Shown here piece by piece: positions 51,296 through 61,167 of a stretch of DNA of 64,000 bases. The stretch lies in contig JAMXDE010000017.1 of the NCBI GenBank assembly GCA_026770025.1, positions 310,001 to 374,000 on the forward strand. Reading direction: 5' to 3'. Below the pieces are notes generated by a model that saw only the letters and a list, made by a program, of their open reading frames with translations, was not told the origin of the DNA and made no database searches. Within the stretch, counting starts at the first letter, position 1. Every line of letters begins with the position of its first letter. A program made the position numbers and the translations under genes. Source of the DNA: Craspedostauros australis (Eukaryota; Bacillariophyta; Bacillariophyceae; Mastogloiales; Achnanthaceae).

Positions 51296-52733
51296 CTAAC
51301 GAAGACGACGTCCGTTCAGCTTCTGGCTGACGATCTCTTGGATGGCGTTGTCGCATCCGTCTTCGCCAACGAGGCGCTTCTTGAGCTTGGAGAACTCGTT
51401 GTTGGACACCACGCCCTGGCGGCGCAACAAGCGGTAGTGATCACGCAGGTCGTTGTCCGTATCGATACCCTCGCAGGAGTTGAATTCAATCTGAACATCC
51501 GACACAGTCGCTGTGAAGCCTCCGCCTGCGGAATAGGCAAACTCGGTGCGGATGCGCTCTGCATCAATCTGGGTACAGTCGGAACGGGACACAACGGGCA
51601 TCTTCTCGACGCATCCGCACATGGGTGCACCCGGGACGTTGCGGACGTATCCACGCTGCACCAAGTGGTCGTACCTGGATTTTATGGGCATGCGTGGGAT
51701 ATGAGTGAGGAAGTGAGTGAATAAGTGAATAAGGGAGTGAAGAAATGAATGAGTGAGTGGGCGAGTCAATGGAGAGCATGCAGTGAAGTTGGAGGTGGAG
51801 TTCAATGCGGCAAAATGTAATAGTACATAGCAATACAGTCAGCGTGGCAGGATTCGCAGGATGTTGCCGCCACACTTACATGCTGACGAAGAAGAGGTTA
51901 TTGCCTCGGAACATGTTGGTCGGATCAAACTCATCCTCGCTCCATGCGAAACCATGGCAGTGAGCATCGCCTTCGCCATCCTCGTCGTCACCGGGGAAGA
52001 GGGAGAGGCCGCTTTGCACTCTTGCGGCGACGGGAGCCTTGGACATGTCCATGTAACAGATATCGGTGTTGTCGTCCGGGTCGGCATCCTTGCACTCCTC
52101 TCCGTAGGGAGTCTCGCAGTTGCCGTTGTCGTCGCCGGCTTGACGGTCCTGCACCCAGCAGCACATGGCAGCACGTAGCTCGCAGTCTTCAAATGTCTCG
52201 ATATCAAGACCGAGAGTGGTTGGCCATTGGATGACGCTGCTGCGTGCCTGCGTCTCGAAGACGTCGGTGACCTTCTGCCCGACGCCGGCTTCCAGATCGT
52301 ACACTCTCTTTCCTTCCTTGTTCTTGGTCTGTCGGCCCTCGTTCCAGGTTGTGCCACCGTTGAAGAATTCTTCAACGAAGACATCGTTCTCCTCCGTGAT
52401 GTCGATGAAATCGATGGTCTTCCCTCCCTTCGACATGTGTGCCTCGAAGGCCATGTCGCAGAGGTCATTGACGGCCTCCTCGACTGAGTTCTTGGAGACT
52501 CCCAAGAGCAACGATAGCTCCTTTTCAACGGAGCGTCCATCGCAGCGATCTCCTTGTTCATCGATGTAATCCTGGATCAGTTCTTCCACGATCTCAAAGT
52601 TGCACCCATCATTGGTGATGCGCGCGAGGCTGGTGACGCAGGGCTCGTTGTTGGCCAATGCCGAAACACCGCTGATGCTGGCGGTGGATGCCAAGGCGAC
52701 GGCAAGAAGGCTGGTTGGGATTGTCAATTTCAT
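51296..52733 (-). CDS. Secreted Cys-rich protein of a conserved but unnamed family, two exons
   Basis: Predicted complement join 51880-52733 and 51296-51674 (410 residues); the 205-nt intron is GT-AG, phase 2, and restores NLFFVSM|YDHLVQRGYV. The ATG at 52733 begins a signal peptide (MKLTIPTSLLAVALASTASISGVSA). The mature protein has a helical region (EIVEELIQDYIDEQGDRCDG) and then a Cys-dense block: RAAMCCWVQDRQAGDDNGNC, CKDADPDDNTDICYMDM, GDAHCHGFAWSEDE, GNNLFFVSMYDHLVQRGYVRNVPGAPMCGCVEKMPVV. Motifs such as CCWVQDRQ and CHGFAW look strongly constrained, and I believe similar proteins occur widely in diatoms, but I know no assigned function. A secreted or vacuolar enzyme or binding protein is possible. 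The His/Cys pattern (DAHCHGF) hints at metal binding. Confidence 0.8.
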
Positions 52734-54197
52734 GTTGGACGTATGTAGTTGCGTTTTGTGGGTGTGTGCGTGTGTGTGCGTGTGTCTGTTGCGAGTTGTG
52801 CTCGGGTTGAGATTATGAGTACACCTCGCACCATTCATGGCCAGAACCAATGTTGGAACCATCAGATACCATGGCCCACTCCTTGCTCCTTATCTCGCAA
52901 TGAATATCAGGTCTGCCATGGCTGTTGGGCAGATCATTCTACCGAGTGTTGTAGCACACTGTGGCCGCGAAAGGCCTCAGCGGAAGAGATCAGTACAAGA
53001 TTGAGAGCCATGCAGGCAATGGTACCAGGAGAAGATGGCGCGACAACCCGTCGTAAAGAGCACTGCCATGCAAGAGCCTGAATCGATGGTCATCGCTGGA
53101 TGTGTGAATGCATCGCCGCGTTGTGGAACAGTCTTGGCTATGCTGGGGCCACTGTATCATCCGAATACTTTGGTAGTATAATAGCTTGCGGAGTAACCAT
53201 GGAATCATTTAGTCGCCTCGCCTTGCCTCCGTTCTGAGAGTCAGCTCGCTAAGTAAGCAATGTGGGCTGCGTCTTGTCCGCAGTATATGGTACGTGCATG
53301 GTATGTGGCCAACTGCACAATCGCGTAGAGTAGTCGCATTGACCCTCTTCATCCCGTTGCCATAACTGTATCGATGGCAACCAGTGATTAAACGGGACGT
53401 CTTCGAGACAGATCCAACAAGCTGGGAGTGGAAGGTGTCGCGCCAGCTTGCTGCGAGCCATGTGTGCTTGAAGTACGTAATGCCGGTCGTAGTAAAGTCG
53501 GACTACGGCATGTGGTAGGATCCACACCTCTCCTCGTACTTCTAATCCCAGTTTGGAGATGGCACCAGTACCGCCCCATGCATGATGCAACGACATCATG
53601 TGTGTCGGATAGACATCGATGTGGAGATCGGGGAGCAAGCGTGATCGGCGACGACCGCAGAAGTGGTACTGGTGGGAGGTGATGCAGTGACCAGTTCAGA
53701 CACACTTCGGCTTTGTTTGTTTGTCGTTCATGTTTGCGGGACTCATAGCAAGCTACGACTTGGGACTCGACACCACAGATTCGAGATCGAAGGAATCAAC
53801 AAACTCGTTGCGGATGCGGTCATGGGTCAGCACCTCAACGACGTATTGCAATAGAATAGAGTAAAGCAGAGTAGTACTATATTACTATTTTTGTTTGAAT
53901 GAGCATTGCTATTTTCAATTGATCAGACTCGATCCAAAGTTGTCTCACTGTGGTGTAGACCACACTCGTGGAGATTTGGATTGTTCGAAGTCTTGGCATG
54001 CTCCGCTTCACTTCTTGCGGAAGCTTCTGTTGCATTGAAGTGCGTTCATCGCATCTCGCAGCCTCTCAACGATCGAGGCAAGGTGCGAAGCAATGTCTGC
54101 TTGCCACCGCTCTCGCAGAAGGACCATTGTGATGGTGCGAGATGAGCGCGCATCTTCATGTACGCAATGATGCTACCGGCGGAGCAGTGTCTGCATC
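52734..54197. other. Intergenic region, about 1.46 kb
   Basis: A TG-rich run at about 52760-52790 lies in the leader of the preceding gene. A minus-strand frame of about 130 codons (53249-53638, no ATG at its beginning) reads rather protein-like (LGLEVRGEVWILPHAVVRLYYD, LPACWICLEDVPFN) and could be a gene fragment, but no family is recognised. Nothing else supported. Confidence 0.4.
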
Positions 54198-55295
54198 TCA
54201 CCAACCTCCATCGACCTTGATGATGACACGACCCTTCTTTCCATTCTCCATCTGACGTGCCATCGCCTCGTCCACGTCCTTTGCCATGAACTCCGAGTCG
54301 ATGTCGATCTTCAAGATACCATCTTGCATCAACTCAAGAATGTGTTCGAGGTTCTCCTTCTTGGAGTTGCAGGCCACCCAACGGAAGGTCTGCGAGGAAA
54401 TCAGAGACGCCAACCAGCTTGTCAGCATGTACTCGAAGGTGGGTATGGTCTGGACGAAGGCGCCAGTCTTTGGCTTGAGGAGGCTGCGGACGGACCAAGA
54501 CCAGAAGCTGTTCTGCGTTGGAGTATCGAACAGGATATCGATCTTGTGCTTCATTCCCAAGGTGCGCTCGATGTACTTGAGCGGATTAGAGTGCTCCTTG
54601 CGATCCACGACCACGTCGGCTCCGAATGCGCGCACGCGCTTCACATCTCTGGTGCTGCAGATGGCAATTACTTGTGCTGCGCCGAGGCCCTTTGCGATGC
54701 CCACAGCAGCGCTTCCCACGCCGCCGCCGGCACCAACGATGAGAACCGTCTTGCCCTTCGCCATGCCTCCGAGGTCGACCAAGGACTGGTATGCGGTGAT
54801 GGCCTCAGTGCTGGCCGCTGAAGCCACCTTGGGCTCGATCTTCTGCTGAGCACCACCAGCCGAGGACTTTGGCTGCAGCTTGGCGCAATCGTTGGAGCTC
54901 ACAACGATGTACTCAGCGAGTGCTCCTTGCTTCTGTGTTGGCTCATACTGCAAGTGACCGAACACGGTGTCGCCTACTTTGAGGGTAGTGGACTTGGTGG
55001 TATCGCCATCAGTCTCACTCTCAGACTTAGGTGCAGCGGTGCTGACGTCTGCGACGATGCCGGCGTAGTGATACCCGATCAGCAAGGGGTCAGCCTTCAA
55101 GTCATGGACGAAACCTCCTACCATGGTGAGCTCGCAAATCTCAGGTGTCGCGGTATCCAATGCCGAGTACAGCACCTTGACGAGGACATTGCCATCCTTC
55201 ACGTTGGAATCCTCGAGGCTGGGCTTGGGGATCTCGATCTGTTGCATCTTCTTTGCCTTGCGGTTGAATTCGATAGCTTTCATCATAATACTCAT
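54198..55295 (-). CDS. MDR-superfamily NAD(P)H quinone oxidoreductase / zinc-type alcohol dehydrogenase-like protein
   Basis: 365 residues from the ATG at 55295 (MSIMMKAIEF; the Met at 55286 is also possible). The N-terminal GroES-like fold contains VLVKVLYSALDTATPEI, GYHYAGIVADVS and KVGDTVFGHL. The Rossmann part carries the cofactor loop VLIVGAGGGVGSAAVGIAKGLGA (GxGxxG/AxxxG type), then VIAICSTRDVKRVRAFGADVVVD, and ends MARQMENGKKGRVIIKV, the standard MDR C-terminus. Zinc ligands of true alcohol dehydrogenases are absent, so a zeta-crystallin/RTN4IP1-like quinone or enone reductase is more likely. No targeting peptide is seen if the start is right; a long upstream frame (to 55466) has a hydrophobic Leu run but reads like UTR. 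Substrate unknown. Confidence 0.85.
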   Translation of the reverse strand: MSIMMKAIEFNRKAKKMQQIEIPKPSLEDSNVKDGNVLVKVLYSALDTATPEICELTMVGGFVHDLKADPLLIGYHYAGIVADVSTAAPKSESETDGDTTKSTTLKVGDTVFGHLQYEPTQKQGALAEYIVVSSNDCAKLQPKSSAGGAQQKIEPKVASAASTEAITAYQSLVDLGGMAKGKTVLIVGAGGGVGSAAVGIAKGLGAAQVIAICSTRDVKRVRAFGADVVVDRKEHSNPLKYIERTLGMKHKIDILFDTPTQNSFWSWSVRSLLKPKTGAFVQTIPTFEYMLTSWLASLISSQTFRWVACNSKKENLEHILELMQDGILKIDIDSEFMAKDVDEAMARQMENGKKGRVIIKVDGGW

Positions 55296-57206
55296 TGTTG
55301 TCGTTGTTGTTGTTGTTGTCGTCGTCGTCGGTGTTGCTTTTGATTTTAATTGTTGTTGGTCTTGTTGTTTGCTTGATTGCAGTTGTTTGGAATTGGCTTT
55401 TATGAGAAGAAGGAGGAGGAAGTGGAGGTGGTCGAGAAGGAAGTCGGCGTAGAGGAAGTGGAGCACATGTCTCTACTCGCAGCGTGTCTTGGGATCCTCG
55501 ACGCGAAGTCGATCGAAATGACATGAGTTGATGTGAGCTGGGCTGGGTCGGCCTGGGTGGAGTTCTCATGTCGTAGGAAACTCCTCAGGAATTGCTTCCA
55601 CTGACGAACAAAAACGACGCCATTCGCAACGAACGTAGTGGAGCAACCGATAGGAACAAAAATGAACAAATTAGGGAGAGTCCGCGCTTACAAATTCAAG
55701 GATTGTGCAGACGTGTTGCGCGTGAATCGTGTAGCCGCACGGGTGACACCAGCGCACAAATGATACCGCGATGGCGCAACCTGCTGATGAGTGCCAATCG
55801 GATACGCCGACGTTGCTGGAAAGAGTTCTCGTATGCCTGCATGCATGATGCACACATGCATTCGTCGGAGCACGAGGAAAGGAGAGATTTGGATTCTTCT
55901 TCTCCTCCGGAGCGAAGTGACAAACTAAGATCTGGCATGCGAGAGCAATGAGGAAGAGCGTGACGTTTTGAAGTTTGACAAGAATGGTCTGAACTCACAA
56001 ACAGACAAGACTAGTAGACATACATATCTTCAAACAGACATGCGGCTACCAAAATGGAAACATACACATCTCGACATAGAATGAAACGAGAGTAGAATTG
56101 GAATGAGGACGCACACAGAAACGCACACAACAGACCCAGATCTCCGTCGCACCAATGCATTGATGAGGCATTCTGGAGAGAACTACGCTGGTGACAACTC
56201 TTGACACGCCAGTATCTTGCAATCGCGACCGCATTGCTTTCGAAGGCCTTGATGCCACCGTGCACCATTGGCGTTTATTCGGATAGAGTTGTTCCACACT
56301 ATTTTGCATCAGAAAACGAATGTCGACATCTGCACATGATGCGGCCATCCATCTGCCAGTATGATACAAGCTGCCATCTTCTAAAACGAGCTTTGCCAAA
56401 GCGTAGTCTTTGTGAGTAATTAGATGTGGAGTAGAAAGTTACCAGCTCGTGGGCACATGACGATGTGGCGATTTGCCACGCCACATCAGCTCGTAGTCCC
56501 AACCCGGACTCGCCCCAAGTCGATACCAATGGTCTCAAGAGATGATACCTGGCCCGAACTCGCCAGCTTTGCGCTTCCTCCACCTTGTTGCATTCCAACC
56601 TGGGGCATGCCCCGAAGTGAATAGCATGCCACTGGCTGGGTGGGACGTTGAACAGCACATGCTCGTTCTCGTGCAGATATTGGGTGATCGAGAAGCAGAA
56701 GCACAGCGGTGTCACCTTGCCAACTCCCACGTTGTCCTCAATATTCGTGCACACTTTCTGCTTACCAATAGTAGCAACGCGAGTGCAGTCGTCCCATGGT
56801 CGGGCGGCGACATGAATTGTGAGATCGGTGTGAACTAACCTGGAGACGCGCGATGAGTTGTGTCGCCAGCCACAAGGGTGAATTGAAGTTGCGAAGAAGG
56901 GACTCGCGAATCCCGCTGCATGAAGCAAGGCTCTCACGGTGGGGAAAAGGCATGGAATTGAAGGGAAACTTAAGAATAGGCAGAGGGCACAAGGCCTTAC
57001 ATCGATCGTGGTCTCTACTCTGCTGCGCAAGATGCAGCTGGAAGCGCGCCGTGTAACGTCTAAATAATCTCTATTAACGCTTGTGTCTCCTTGAAACAAG
57101 GCTGTCCCTCTTGTTGACTTGTTGCGAGACAAACGGAAGAGCAACGCGGACACAGAAATGGTGACGCAAACCTCTCTGTGTGCTGAACGACACGAAGCGT
57201 GCCGTG
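55296..57206. other. Intergenic region, about 1.9 kb, containing a gene fragment
   Basis: No intact gene seen. The minus strand holds the decayed paralogue described at 56581-56835. The remainder has short frames only. Confidence 0.45.
56581..56835 (-). pseudogene. Fragment of a paralogue of the secreted Ser-tailed protein (25200-25958)
   Basis: The minus-strand translation runs VHTDLTIHVAARP...GKQKVCTNIEDNVGVGKVTPLCFCF...PPSQWHAIHFGACPRLECNK. It aligns without gaps over most of its length to LHTELTVFPGARP...GKQSACIDIGQDIGFGPVTPLCFDF...QASRWEAYYITFFGTCPGFENE of the gene at 25200. Only the C-terminal half is found. Just before it the DNA reads TCTCCAG|G, a plausible 3' splice site, so it could be a last exon, but no homologous N-terminal exon or Ser tail is visible and the frame simply runs on. 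Most likely a truncated pseudogene. Confidence 0.65.
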
Positions 57207-60200
57207 ATGGGCAGAACTTCACGCCAAAGATCATACTTGACGTCTCCCACCAACGACCAAGGAGGAAGCAATCGAACTTCTCCAAAACGTTGGCATCGTG
57301 CACCCCACCACACTTGCAGTTGCAATGCAGGTGACGCAGAACTGGCAATGGCACATTCAAATGAGGTGATCGACCTTCTGAGTGATGACGACAGCAGCAA
57401 TGATGACAACAATGATGGATGCGGCAATGACACAGTCGTAGAGAAGACGAGGAGTGCGACGGCTTTGGATGCTCCATCAGCGAGGCAAACGAAACGAAAG
57501 AAGCCCCGCATTCCCAAGGCAACGCAACCCTCACTACCGCCTGCGCCGGTGTCGCGTGCAAAACAGAGATGCGCCATCCCAAATCCTTACAAGAAACGGA
57601 AGCTCGCACCAAGCACAACACCAAAGCCATCTTCATTGTCGTTGTTGAACAAATCTTCCAAACCTGCGCGAGGAGCAAAATCAGCCTCCTCGTCATCCAA
57701 ACCAACCGAGCGCCTCGTCAATCAAAAGAAGAAGGGACTGCAAGGTGGAATAGTACTGCAGGAAGAGGTGGCGGATTGTACGAAAGATGATGCGCATTTT
57801 GCGACGTCTCCATCTGCCGTCCAAGTCTTCGTTGCGGAACAAGAGAAACGGAAGAAGGAGAATTTGATGCCGATGCTGTTCCATGACCCCGATTTCACAG
57901 CCACGCCGTCCTCCATCGATGGCATGCACAAGCAGGCAGGCGCTGGGAACCAAGCCAATCCCAAATGCCGATGCTCCAAACCATCCAAGCTGCATTACAT
58001 CACGCGCGGACCAAACAAGGACAAGCCGTGCTACAAGTGCCCACAAAACAAATGCCGCTTCTTCCGATGGGCGTTTCGATCCGAAATGATGCATTGGTAC
58101 CGATTCGGTCCGCATTCCAATCATCAGCTCGTGGTTCCCACGGGCTTCAGCGCCCAAGATCTGGTGCAAGGCAAGGTCGGCGATTGTTGGTTCCTTTCCG
58201 CGTTGGCCGTCATCGCGGAACGTCACGACTTGATTCTCAATTTGTTCCAAACCGACAAAGGCCTCGGCATCAATCACGAGCTTGGAGTGGTGCGCGTCAA
58301 CCTTTTTGTAGATGGATACTGGAAGTCGATCGTCATGGACAACTTTCTGCCCTGCCTCATCGATGAGAAGGGCGAAGGCGAGCTGCAGAAGGCCATCCAA
58401 GCGAGCTTGACGAGCAGTTCGAAATCCACCGCACAATCGATCAAGCAGACACGCAGCACGATGACTCACAGGAAAGCCGGAGCCGATGCGAAAGGAAGAC
58501 CGTCGCAGATATCATCTTCATCATCGAAGTTCGACCCATTTGCCATGTCCGATGACAATCGCAAGATCCTGATGGAGACGAAGGAATTTCTCGATTTCGA
58601 TCGGGGAACGAAACGAATAAATGCATCATCATCGAGCAAGTCGTTATTTCCAAAATCATTGAATCGCGTGATCACATCCGGCGACCTTGCCTACTCCAAG
58701 GCGAAGCAACATCAGCTGTGGGTTCCATTCTTGGAGAAGGCCTACGCAAAGATCCATGGATCGTACCACGCCATTTCAGGTGGCCATATTGCCGAGGCGT
58801 TCCTCGACCTCACGGGGGCTCCGACGATTCAGTCGCACCTCCTCAACGAACCGAACTTCTGCCCACGATCGTTCTGGAGTCAGCTGATGCACTGGCGCGA
58901 ACAGGGGCTGCCGATGGGATGCGGAACGAACGGTTCTGCCGGAGGCATAGTTGGCATGCATGCGTACAGCATTCTGGACGTCAGAGAGGTGCGCAACGTC
59001 AAATGGGAATTCTTCCAACACCAGTTGCTGGAAGGAAGCCTGGGCAACGTGAGCGGCTTCACGGAGTTCGACGGCACGGTGCGCTTGCTTCGGATCCGCA
59101 ACCCGCACGGGCGCGGCGAATGGCAAGGCGATTTCTCAGATCGCAGCCAAATGTGGCATAAGCTGATTGCCAACTCGCGCGGTAATTTGGATGGTCTGGA
59201 GCGAACAATGCAGAACGATGGAACGTTCTGGATGGACTACGACAAATTCCTCATGGGATTTAGCAACGTCGATGTCGTCCTCGCGTTCCGCGGTAACCAT
59301 GCCAGGAGCTTTGGCTCCAATTTTCCTCCCAAGAAATCCAATCGACGATGCAGCCGCGCTTTCGAGGTGCGGCTGCTGGATCCGCAGCCCGGCGTTCCCA
59401 ACCACGATACAGTCGAGCTGTACGTCATGGGCATCCAAAAGAGCAGAAGAGGCGCGTCGCACGGTCGAACGGATCGCAAGAAGTCGTACAAGGTATGCGA
59501 TATGGGGGTGCTGGTCGGCTTCCATTCTGCGTCATCGCCATCGCCATTATCATCAGACCATTCCAAGATTGACGATCCGTCCGCAACCTCGGAGGAAGAC
59601 TTTCAATTTGAAAGAGTGGAAGGAGAGATGTTTGGATTCCGTCGCAATGGCCACCACAGATTGGTGCTGCGACGGTCCGAATGTGATCGGTTGGTCGTCA
59701 TGCCAATTTCCTTCGGACACCCAGCGGCCACCGATAAGGAGCTTTCCTTCGTTGTCCGATTTGTTTCCGATGCGCCTGTCCTCATTCGAGAATTGCCGCA
59801 GGTTCCGCCAATCCATTACGTCATCAAGCAGTATCTGTTGCAGGCGAGCCTTCATTCTCCGTTTCCGTCACGGCCCAAGCAACAGACACTGATGGAAAGC
59901 AACGATGCGATGTACCGAGTTACCGTGACGAATTGCTTGAAGAATCGAGGCGGGGTAGTCTTTATTTATTTGCTTGTCAATGATTCGAACAGGGCGCCCC
60001 AGCCCAATAAGTCGAAGCAACAACGACGGAAGCGCCAACCTCATCGAGTTTCGACAATGGCAGATCTCGGACGTGCTCACAACAACAACCATAACAACAC
60101 CAGCGAAGAAGGAGATCAAGATAATGACGGTGACGACGGCGTCTCCTTCTCCATCGAATTGACTTGTCGCGGCATGTCTTGCCGAACGCGCGATGGGCCA

Positions 60201-61022
60201 CTCGCACATGAGACCGTTGCGAAGGGCGTAAAGTTCCAAGCCTCATGGAGGCGGTTCCAATGCGATTTCCAGCATGAGGCGAAGTCGAGGCTGCTCCTGG
60301 TGCTGTACCAATCCGGGCAGGATACCGAGATGGGCCACATCACGTGCGTTCCCAGCCGCACCTGCGGCTCAGGCAACAATCAAACAAGGCATCCACAACA
60401 ACAAGTGCTAAAACAACAAAAGTTGGGCGCAGCCACCACGACACTATCAAGATGGCAGAAAGGAGACACCGGTTACAGCGACAGCGATGGAAAGCCTGGT
60501 TGGGATTACGAAAATGCCGGCATCTTCCATCCCGTCAACATGACTGCGTCCGAATGGTGGAACGGAAACTCAACGAATCGTTCACAACGAAAGACTCTCT
60601 CGCAGGAACTCGCGACCATCAATCGAGGAATGCAAACCGACGAAGGCGATGATGATGTCGAACTGCAGATGGCGCTGGCGCTGTCACGCAACGAATCATC
60701 GTGCAACAGCCCGGTTGCTCGAATGCCGTTGCTGGATGATGATCTTGTGCTGCAGCAGGCCATCGAGAATTCCAAGAACGAAGCTGATCATGCTGTGACG
60801 ATCGAGGAAGATGATCTGGCGAAAGCCATCCGACTTTCGTTGCAAGCTGGTAGCAGCAAGCAGATATCTTCGAAGGAGGTAAGGGACACGGACGATGTCG
60901 AGCTGGTGGATGCGACATCGACAACGGAGACAAGGAAGAAACCGGCGAGCGAAAATCGCAACCGACGCAAGTTGGCAGCCGAAGCTGCGATGAAACGCGC
61001 AAAACGATTCGCCCGAAGATGA
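57207..61022 (+). CDS. Calpain-type cysteine protease with GRF zinc finger and three ubiquitin-interacting motifs
   Basis: 1271 residues, single exon, from the first in-frame ATG (57207); an ATG at 57348 is an alternative and would put VIDLLSDDD near the N-terminus. Parts in order: SUMO-interacting-type motif VIDLLSDDD (54-62); basic nuclear-localisation-like clusters (KRKKPR, KKRK); GRF zinc finger CRCSKPS...CYKCPQNKCRFFRW (about 251-289); calpain core with catalytic Cys in GDCWFLSAL (C327), His in GMHAYSIL (H585) and Asn in RIRNPHG (N632); C2-like/beta-sandwich region (about 720-1060); and three UIMs at the C-terminus: DDDVELQMALALS (about 1148), DDDLVLQQAIENS (about 1177) and EEDDLAKAIRLSL (about 1200). 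A Ser/Lys-rich insertion of about 100 residues separates the Cys and His halves. GRF fingers bind single-stranded nucleic acid; UIMs bind ubiquitin. No calcium-binding EF hands. Likely a nuclear, ubiquitin-directed protease. Confidence 0.88.
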   Translation: MGRTSRQRSYLTSPTNDQGGSNRTSPKRWHRAPHHTCSCNAGDAELAMAHSNEVIDLLSDDDSSNDDNNDGCGNDTVVEKTRSATALDAPSARQTKRKKPRIPKATQPSLPPAPVSRAKQRCAIPNPYKKRKLAPSTTPKPSSLSLLNKSSKPARGAKSASSSSKPTERLVNQKKKGLQGGIVLQEEVADCTKDDAHFATSPSAVQVFVAEQEKRKKENLMPMLFHDPDFTATPSSIDGMHKQAGAGNQANPKCRCSKPSKLHYITRGPNKDKPCYKCPQNKCRFFRWAFRSEMMHWYRFGPHSNHQLVVPTGFSAQDLVQGKVGDCWFLSALAVIAERHDLILNLFQTDKGLGINHELGVVRVNLFVDGYWKSIVMDNFLPCLIDEKGEGELQKAIQASLTSSSKSTAQSIKQTRSTMTHRKAGADAKGRPSQISSSSSKFDPFAMSDDNRKILMETKEFLDFDRGTKRINASSSSKSLFPKSLNRVITSGDLAYSKAKQHQLWVPFLEKAYAKIHGSYHAISGGHIAEAFLDLTGAPTIQSHLLNEPNFCPRSFWSQLMHWREQGLPMGCGTNGSAGGIVGMHAYSILDVREVRNVKWEFFQHQLLEGSLGNVSGFTEFDGTVRLLRIRNPHGRGEWQGDFSDRSQMWHKLIANSRGNLDGLERTMQNDGTFWMDYDKFLMGFSNVDVVLAFRGNHARSFGSNFPPKKSNRRCSRAFEVRLLDPQPGVPNHDTVELYVMGIQKSRRGASHGRTDRKKSYKVCDMGVLVGFHSASSPSPLSSDHSKIDDPSATSEEDFQFERVEGEMFGFRRNGHHRLVLRRSECDRLVVMPISFGHPAATDKELSFVVRFVSDAPVLIRELPQVPPIHYVIKQYLLQASLHSPFPSRPKQQTLMESNDAMYRVTVTNCLKNRGGVVFIYLLVNDSNRAPQPNKSKQQRRKRQPHRVSTMADLGRAHNNNHNNTSEEGDQDNDGDDGVSFSIELTCRGMSCRTRDGPLAHETVAKGVKFQASWRRFQCDFQHEAKSRLLLVLYQSGQDTEMGHITCVPSRTCGSGNNQTRHPQQQVLKQQKLGAATTTLSRWQKGDTGYSDSDGKPGWDYENAGIFHPVNMTASEWWNGNSTNRSQRKTLSQELATINRGMQTDEGDDDVELQMALALSRNESSCNSPVARMPLLDDDLVLQQAIENSKNEADHAVTIEEDDLAKAIRLSLQAGSSKQISSKEVRDTDDVELVDATSTTETRKKPASENRNRRKLAAEAAMKRAKRFARR

Positions 61023-61167
61023 ATCGCAATGTGGACTTGCGCAGCAAAGCAACGGGATTCGAGTGTAGTGCAGTGCTTTCCTAACATACAAGTGTGCTCT
61101 CTGGAGAGAGAGAGAGAGCAGATGGCTACGCTAAACTAAGCGATATCTACAACGATGACACGAAACT

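Noticed and set aside
53249-53638. 130-codon minus-strand frame
   Set aside because: No ATG at its start, no family recognised; mentioned only as a possible fragment.
56299-57705. 468-codon minus-strand frame as one gene
   Set aside because: Its upstream third is antisense to the calpain gene; only the segment at 56581-56835 has homology, so only that is annotated as a gene fragment.
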